Made by a program: the position numbers and the translations under genes. From Acanthococcus lagerstroemiae (taxonomy: Eukaryota; Arthropoda; Insecta; Hemiptera; Eriococcidae): DNA of 64,000 nucleotides. The notes beneath the pieces were generated by a model that saw nothing but the letters and a program-made list of their open reading frames with translations, made no database searches and was not told the origin of the DNA. The DNA lies in the NCBI GenBank assembly GCA_031841125.1, contig CM063113.1, positions 43,554,197-43,618,196 of the forward strand, given 5' to 3'. Shown here in pieces: positions 45,101 through 54,100 of this stretch (position 1 is its first letter; every line of letters starts with the position of its first letter).

Positions 45101-48100
45101 AATAGCTGATAATATTTTTGCAAGTGGCGCCACCTGTTAATGAGAAAATGAATTGCGTTTTTACGTTTTCAATGAAAGCAAGAACTTTTTTTGGCCCCTA
45201 ATACAGGTGAAGCCTTGTTCTCATAGATTTCCATACTCATTTCATAGTAATATATAAAATGTGGGTAGAGTTGATAGCCCCGGGCGGCGAGACTAAAAAA
45301 AAAAAAATGTAGTAGAAGAAAGTAAAAATTCAGGATAGGAATCAATTTGTACGTTTTAGAGGTCGCGGAATTCGATTTTAAATACTTCTCTGGATCTGAC
45401 CTCTTGGCGAGCTACTCAAGAGAGTTGAGATCAAATAGTGCTCATTATTTCGAGATACTTTTTCGGATTTGTAGGTTATCGTGATCACTGAATTCGATTT
45501 TGAGAATCTCCTTGGAGTACTACTAATAGAGCCCGAAGGATACCACAAAATTGACTATCGTGTGTTTACCGGCCCGTTTGAGGGCACCCTGAGAGGCCAA
45601 ATCCATAAGTGCTCTCAGAATCGAATTCAACAATACTAGCGTGCTTCTTCTGATGTTTTCCAAAATAGCTAGTATTAAGATAATGCTTTGATTGACCGTT
45701 CAATGTTGATGGCCTGCGTGTTTAGATGATTTCCAGAAGATAATTACGTATGTCCTTCGTTCTGCGGTTCGGATATTCGCAAAGCCTTCATTAGTAAACC
45801 GCCCAATATGATTCTGACTGTTGATAGCTTACTGTTTTTCTGTTATTTTCTGGACAAACGTAATTACGTTGTGTTCGTTTGTTGTGCATTTCAGACGTCG
45901 CCGGCGCCTTGGTCGGCGTTGGGCTGATTATAAATGCCGAACATCCACGAGGCGCGTTGGCGCTGGACAAAGACTTCAACAATATGAGCAAGTTCTTGAA
46001 CAGGATATTGGGTATGCCGGTCGACCTGCAGAACAGACTGTTCAAGTATTTCACAGACACGTTGCACGCCATCATTACCCAAGCCAAGAAGTCGGGTCGT
46101 TTCGATTTGGGAATCTTGGGTGAGTATTTTTAAACTGGTAATGATTCGAAAATCATCGGCGATTTCAAATCGTGCATGCGCACCATTGGCCAGATGTTCG
46201 GGAGGTCGTCGAACCGCTGATATTGAAATGAAATTTCGTTACATTTAGATTGCTATTGTTGTGATTTTGAAAACACGCGTGTTTCGATGTGTGTATACAG
46301 ATTTGGGGTCAGCTGGCGAAAACGTGAAACGCGTGAAAATGTATACGTTCCTGCGAAAGCACACCACCGGTGTTGCGACTACGCAATTACATATCGTTCA
46401 AGTTGAAAGAGGTCTTTCGTGGGACGAGGCTATGGAGAAATGGTCCGAATTGTCCGGTCCCAAGGAAGGTTTCTATTTATCGCATCAAGTAAGTGCGGTT
46501 TTCATTTTGGTTTCATTGTTGGAACGGATTTCGTCATGGTCTGTGGCAACTTACCAAGTTTAGTCACTCGAGAAAACATGTCTGATTTGTCTTCTCGCGT
46601 TTCATTGTAGATCCGTAATAATAAGCAAACCGCCATATTGGCAATAGCCTCTGATAAGACGAAGAAGAGCTCCGGCGAAACGATCAGCAAGAAAGATCTG
46701 TACACCATTTACAGGCCGAATACCGGATTACAGGTAAGTCGTCTTTTCTCGGTGGCCGGTCGTGTGGTCCTGGAACTATTGTTCGAGTAAATTATGCTAA
46801 CAGTTGTTTTACTTCAGTTGCGCCAAGAGTCGTTGGCCGAAATGGAGAAGAAATACAAGAAAGTGGAGGCTTCGGAGGCGGAAAAACACTGGAAAGAACA
46901 GTATACGACCTCTGAGAAAACTTGCTCGCACGCTTATTGGTAAGTCCATCGATATTGTAAGTTCTTAGGTACTGTTCATTGTGTACATATATCGGGAGAG
47001 GAGGGATTGTCTATTAGTTCCTCGTTCGAAACTGCGATTGGGTAATGGGTTGGCATTGTGACAGTTCTTCAATATGTATTGGTGGGACTGGTGGAGCTAA
47101 CGATGTTTATGAATTTGTGTTTCGCAGGCGTGGAAATTGCAAGAATGTGACACTCGGCCTTGACTGCGAAGTGGGGTTACGAAGACGTACCTACAATGTT
47201 GTCGCCGGCTCCGTATTGAGTGTGTGGAGTCGCGTGGAGTCCGTGTTGGCTCACAAAACCGGACACGGTAATAAAATGCAGGTGGTGCGTTTGAAGACCG
47301 CCGAAGGATTCAAGATAGTTGGTAAGTGAAGCCGAATATTATGTAGACTTGTGAAGAAATGATAGCCCAGTTGTTGGAATGTTAAAGTTGTGTGCCGAAA
47401 AAACGCATAACATATGGCGACTCTTTCCATCGATTGAACATCCTCTGCTTCCCCTGGAGGACACCTTGAAGCCCTTCCCTCGTTTATGAAAGTGTGGAAA
47501 TGAATCTTTATGGGGCACTGGTGAAGCTGACGACTTAGATAGCTGAGTTGGATATGATTTCCATTGAAGAAATGTTCCTCGCATGCTTTATCCTTTTGAA
47601 TCTAAACGTTCACTACTGTTCGTGACCGTGGCTTCGCCCCCTAGGAAGTGTAGCTTCGGCTCTCCCATTCTAGAGGAAAAATTGATTTAGGTATAAGTGA
47701 TTGTGCATTGATTTCATTGGAAGTTGTATTACCAAACAAGTACGATTCTTTAATGAATTGTACAAATGGTCGTGAGTTATTAGTGAGAGACCCATTTCGA
47801 CCTATGCCGGGTTTCCGACAAGAAGTGAAGAGGGCTAAGACAGCCCTAATAGCCTCCCGGCGTCTCTGAGGTAATGCTCGAAAGGGCGGATTCCAGGGCG
47901 CGAGTTGAGAGCCAAAAATTGGAGAAGAAGGTAGTCAAACTTTCGTCGAATTCTTCACTTGATTCTCCTAAAGTCAGCCTGCACGAAAATTCTCAACTCC
48001 CTCTCTTGGAGTTATTTCCCCCATTGTAGTTGTTGGTGCATTTCAAATCATTTATAACTTCCAAGTTAACGCATTCTCAAATTTTGTTGGAAATTTTCTT

Positions 48101-51100
48101 TTGTTTATAATATCTTGCAAACTTATGAACACCTCAGTTGTTAGTAAATTTACAAGTTTTTTGTATCCGAATTTTAAATACTAATTTTCATTTTTTAAGT
48201 TCTTTGTTCGGAATTTGGATATTTTATACTTGCATTGTAATGTTTGGATTTTAAATTTCTTTGAAAATTTAAATGAGGTGAACATGCCAGTACTAAGCAT
48301 TATGCCAGTAGTAAGCAGTAAGCACTCTTTCCTATTGCCGGTATCAAGGTTTAAGAAGATGGTGTCTTTAAGACCCCTCATCACGCCAAGGCAACACACG
48401 CAATTCGGTAATATTTCAAAGATCAAACATTTGATACATTACATTTGAAATCTGGTACTATACTTGGAAAATTTCTTGCTGGTACATTTTTCAACTTCCC
48501 ATCTGGCAACACTGTCGCGGAGAGCAGTATTCGTGGGATCTGGAAGATGAAATGGTGAATTCAGTGTTGCCACTTTAGCATAATTATGCAAAATTTAGCA
48601 TAATTTGAAGTCCATTTAGCACCATGATTTTAGGATCTTGCATCAGCATGATTGCTAGCATAATTCATTTCAAATTTAGCATAACATTCCAACATTTAGC
48701 TTTTTTATTCTTCTAATAATCCGAAGTCAGCGCTCCACGCCACAAACGGTTGAACTTCTAACCATTAATTACTTGGCTTGCCCGTAGTCCAAGATTACTA
48801 GAACTAGATAGAACAGGTTGGTCCACTGAACAAGGCGTAAATACATCAGTGATGTCGCTGCGATGAAACTCATTCAGGTCGCTTACGGGAATACAGTTCT
48901 TTTTTTAAATCTTTACTCATAATTGATGTCCTCATCATATTTTTCTATTATTTTTATCATATACAGCATTCAATAGGCTGTTGTTTGAAAAAAAAGAGCC
49001 CTCTGCAGCAAAAATTAAATTTTCCCATTACTTTCTTATGAAGTGAATTTCGGCGTGGGTGAGACTGGAAGAATTGTTGCGGATTGCATACCCACGTGGA
49101 CCACCTGTTATAGTAATCTTGCCCGTAGTCTATCAAGATATTAACTTGCACTAGAGTGCGCTGCAAAATCACCTGTGCGGGTGTTAGTGGGGGAAAATGA
49201 AAAGGTGATCGTGTGTACTTTCAAATAGAAACATTGCTATCTGCAGGAGGGGAACAAACGAGTAGAAATTACTTTACCAGTGGAACTGGTCATAATTCAA
49301 TTTTTAGTGATGGTGCAGTTAAAATTTAGGACAAATTTTCTTTGAAAGTGAATTTCTAATTGACTTAATGATAGTTGAAGTTCAATACACGCTTGTGGAC
49401 AATTCTCCATGATACCACTGATAAGACACAATCGTGCCAACATTCGCAACTCTAATTTATAATTCGGGCTGCTCACAGCGGTGGCGCGCTGTTGTCGTTT
49501 ACCTTGAAACCCCGATCAAAGGGAGTATTTCATTTACAGGCGTATGAAGAAATCTTGAAATATTATGAAAACGAAAGCGTTCATCGAAAAAATGAATAGA
49601 ACAGAATTTAAAGTACATAAAATTCCCCTTCTTCCCCTTCCATTGAGATCATTTTTATTTCAGTCTGATAAATTTTTCTAAAATGTGTAGGGTTTCAGTA
49701 TTGCCTTTTTTTCACGTGCCTAAAATTGTAGAGAGTGACTGTTTCGCGCTGGCAGTCCCAATTAGAGATGGGCTTTGTTCACTATTTAATGAACTTGCTC
49801 TTGTTCTTTCCCATTTTTAGTGAACTGGTTCTTGCTTTTGGTCACTTGGTCTTCTGACTAATCTAGTTCATCGTTTGTTCATTAAAAAGAACCGCGCTCG
49901 TGGTCTTGCTCATTTAAAAATATGGTTTTTGTATAAAGAAATTACGAGCAAAAATTATTTCTGGGTAATAGCCTACATGAAAATTAGGCTATAATCCAAA
50001 CAGTTTTTTTAAATCCCTATTGAATTCGTATGAGATTGTTGATTAAAATTTAAACATCAAATAAAATTTCAATAATGTTACAATTCGTAATTGTAACTCT
50101 GAAACCATTATGAAAGTTGAAACTAAAGTCTAAAAAGTGGAAATATACTAGAGAAGGAAAAATAAAATAAAATAAAATAAAAAAATAGGTGAACAAAGAA
50201 TAAACAAGTTGATCAGGTCCAAAAATCGTGAACTAGTTCTTGTTCTGTTTTTCGGGAGATGAACTAGTTCAGAACTAAGTTCACCAAATAGTAAACAAGA
50301 GCGAGTGAACAACTTGCTCTTCTCTGGTCCCAATGACCCTGTTCACCATTCAGCACTATTATCAATCAGCGTCACACGAAATGCCTAGGAGAAAAGACCT
50401 AAAAGTCATTGTTATTAAGGTCTTCTTTTCAGGGCTAGTGGATATACCGTTCTAGGAATATTAATATGATTCACAAATTGACAAATTCCAAAAAAAAAAA
50501 ACAGCTTGAAGAGTGTGCAAAATATACGAAACGAAGGTTCTTTTTAATTAAAAAAAAATTAATGCCTACATCCCCTCCCCCCAAGGATAGTCTGTAGTTA
50601 TTTTAGTCCTGAGAAAATGAACCTTAAGGATAGCAGAAACCACTTTAGCTGGATCTTTTTCTTGGACTACAGAGCTTATGGGCATGGTTTGGTAGCCATA
50701 AGAAAAATTTAGCATAATTTTTTGATATAATTTTTTCATATTTTGGCATAATTTAGCACAATTTTTCGCCTACAAAGTCCGCAGAAAAAACCCTTGCGGT
50801 TCTTGAAAACAGTTTGGTTGCAGCTTAGGCTAGCAAAAACTGAAAAAAAAATTTGTCATAATAAATTTAGTTTTTTTTTTTTTTGGGGGGGGGGGGCTTT
50901 CTGGCATGATTTAGCACAGATTTTTACTTCAATCTAGCATAGAGAAAAAGTTTTTATTGGCAACACTGATTCAGTTTCACCCAATTATCGGATTACCCCT
51001 ATTTACAGCTGTAAGCCAGGGCTGTGAACTGGAATAATTAACTTAACGGATTAACGGAAAGATAACGTTACCAGAACATAATTAACGGAACGGAACGGAA

Positions 51101-54100
51101 CGTAACGAAAAGAATCAGTCACGGAATACCGGAAACATTTTTACCAGGTAAATGGGTAAATCTTGGGGTGCGTTCAGATTGAACAAGAGGACGCACTCTG
51201 GGTGAAGGGTGAAGACCCGACTTTTGTGTGATAACACTACCCAACAGCCAAAAAACCGCAAGAACGAGAGTAGCCGATTCTAGAAGTATTTTTCACGCTG
51301 AATTCAATGCCGCTTTTTGTTTTTCTTAATTAGCTCTCCTTTTCTCGTAAATTCATTCTGAATTATTTCCCGTAATTTCCCTCGCGTGTTAGAAATATTA
51401 GTGAATGTGGCCACACTGCATGTATCACAAGACGCGTGTGAACGTGTTTTGACGTTTTGATATCGGAACGATCTAAACAGTTTCAACTGATTCTAAGATT
51501 TTATCATTAACGATGAAGTGATGGAACAACAATTTTGAGGAAGGCGATCTCTTCAGTGAAAAAATAACGCCTTTTCATTCCGGTATTACAGTTTATTGTT
51601 TCTTTTACGAAATGTAAGTGAACTAGATAAATGTGTTCCGACAATAAATTTGATAAATATGTGTTCAATGCCCGAGTATTCATGATAATCACAACGCCTT
51701 GTTGTTGAATCTTGAATTGGAATAATACTTACGGAACACAAGAGGGACAGAGAACAACACGGAAGTTTTCTATTCAGTACCGTCGAAGACGAAGCTTATC
51801 GGTAATATCAGTTTAATACAACATCAGTGTCGCCACATAACATAGAACAATTTCTCATAATACACTATTAAATTTCCCAGCAAACGTAAAAAATGATTAG
51901 CTAACTCAGCATTTTTAATATCATATTTGAATTCAGCGTGAAAAATACATTAAGAATCATCTATTTTCCTTCATGCGGTTTCCAAAAAATCTCAGTTTGT
52001 TGTGTAGTGTAATTTGACCGCCTTCAGGGCTGCCGTTCCGGCAACACGGCATAGTGTGAAACGGGCCTTAGACTCAGTATCAGTCTATCAGTAGATAACA
52101 ATAGAAGTTCTCAGTTTAACCCTAATGTATAGTGAACTTTTAGCCCCTTTTGAATTTTGATTTGTAGATTGCTAAGATAAAAAGTGTATAACAGACACTG
52201 GAAATACTGTAGGGTACAGTGTATATAAGACTTATTTCACTACTTATATAATTTATGTAATCTGATCAACACCTGTGTCAGTAGCGTACATGTTCAACGT
52301 CCTCTCATCTATCGTGACTAAAAAATGAACAACTTTACTTTTTTGCCCCCCCCCCCACCGCATATGTTTACCAAATTGGCGCATCTATACAAATAAAAAA
52401 TTAGGAAGCTCCACAATATTTAACTATTAGTTCCTTGTTCATCAGTGAAATATAAACGTATAGAACGAAGCAACGAAGTGGGCGTAATGTGAAATTCTTA
52501 TTGGTTTATTATCTTAATTAACATCGGTAACGGATACCTTAACGTAACGTTACCGAAACAATACCGTAACCAGTTGTAACGTTATTTACCGGAACCGTTT
52601 ACCGGGATGAAGCGGTAATAATACCATGTTAACTTAACTAATCCGTTCCGTTATCACAGCCCTGGCTGTAACAATGGTAACATGAGAAAACAAGCAGCTA
52701 ACTGCTGGAAGAGGGTCGGCTCTCCACTGAAAAATTAGAAACTAGCCTCTTGCCTCTATTTCTTATTTCTTATTGGCGGTCAAAGACCTATTGGTAATCA
52801 TATTTAAGGTCTTTTGTTCCCGAATATAAAAGCTGATAGATGAAAGGTAATTGGGATGACACTACACACACACTAACAGCATATGGTAAGTTCAAAAGGC
52901 TTCAGATGCGAAGCTGCAGACTCCACAACATTTGCACTTCGACCATTTGGTCGAGGATTTCATCCGATGTCTAATTTCTGAAGACAGATAAAACACCAAC
53001 ACTACTTCTAGCCGACCCTAAAAACATCAAATGATTAGCGAACAACCATCCATTTCTAAGAGAATGAAAATAACATAATATTTACACTAGCAGATTCTAT
53101 GTTTGCTGGATAATAATTACGCCTACGACATACATACGTCCTATCTCCTATGACTGATTCGTCTGAATATGTTACACGAGACATCCGTACAGACCATTGT
53201 ACAAACATACCTAATGTTCACTTCAACATACTAAATACCGATTTACTGATAACGTCTTTTCGCTTCTCGCTACTAACTGCTCTCACCTCGGGTTCAGCGC
53301 TACATACGAACGTGGGAAGAACTAATATAGGAAATGAAACATCGCTTAAAGAACACATGGACTACACTATTGATAAGACTAGATAGAAAAAAAGCAAACA
53401 CCTGCACACCCGGTAATTGTACGCCGGCTAGCGTCTAGTAATGAAATTTCGATTGCAATACGCTGGGCTACTAGTAGCCGACCCCAAAAATCGTCCCCAA
53501 CCGACACTGCTGACTTTTGTCGAACAAAATGTCTAGTAAAAAAATTGATATTTTAAATTATTTACCCTCGAATTATGACAACTCAAAAAACATCGCTAAT
53601 ACCAAGTGAAGAATTTAGATTGAACACCCCTCCTTTCAACAAGACAGAAACGAGAAATGAGCGCTGTAGCTTCATTGTGTCAATCGCTAGAGAGTGTGAT
53701 AGTTGAAAAGCATAGTTATCAGGGCTGTGATAACGGAACGGATTAGTTAAGTTAACATGGTATTATTACCGCTTCATCCCGGTAAACGGTTCCGGTAAAT
53801 AACGTTACAACTGGTTACGGTATTGTTTCGGTAACGTTACGTTAAGGTATCCGTTACCAATGTTAATTAAGATAATAAACCAATAAGAATTTCACATTAC
53901 GCCCACTTCGTTGCTTCGTTCTATACGTTTATATTTCACTGATGAACAAGGAACTAATAGTTAAATATTGTGGAGCTTCCTAATTTTTTATTTGTACAGA
54001 TCCGCCAATTTGGTAAACATATGCGGTGGGGGAGGGGGGGGGGCAAAAAAGTAAAGTTGTTCATTTTTTAGTCACGATAGATGAGAGGACGTTGAACATG

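Larger units (their letters stand above)
42290..45562. repeat. Large inverted repeat with 600-bp arms in SBNO1 intron 20
   Basis: The left arm (about 42290-42890) and right arm (about 44945-45562) are reverse complements with modest divergence. Outer: AATAGTCAATTTTGTGGTAT and its inverse. Middle: ATGAGTATGGAAATCTATGA and ACAGGTGGCGCCACTTG in the left arm, with inverses in the right. Inner: GACGCCAAAGAAAAACTAAC and its inverse. The 2.05-kb centre holds two direct copies of a LINE tail, a tandem duplication and a minisatellite. Either a foldback transposon or an inverted duplication. Confidence 0.8.
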
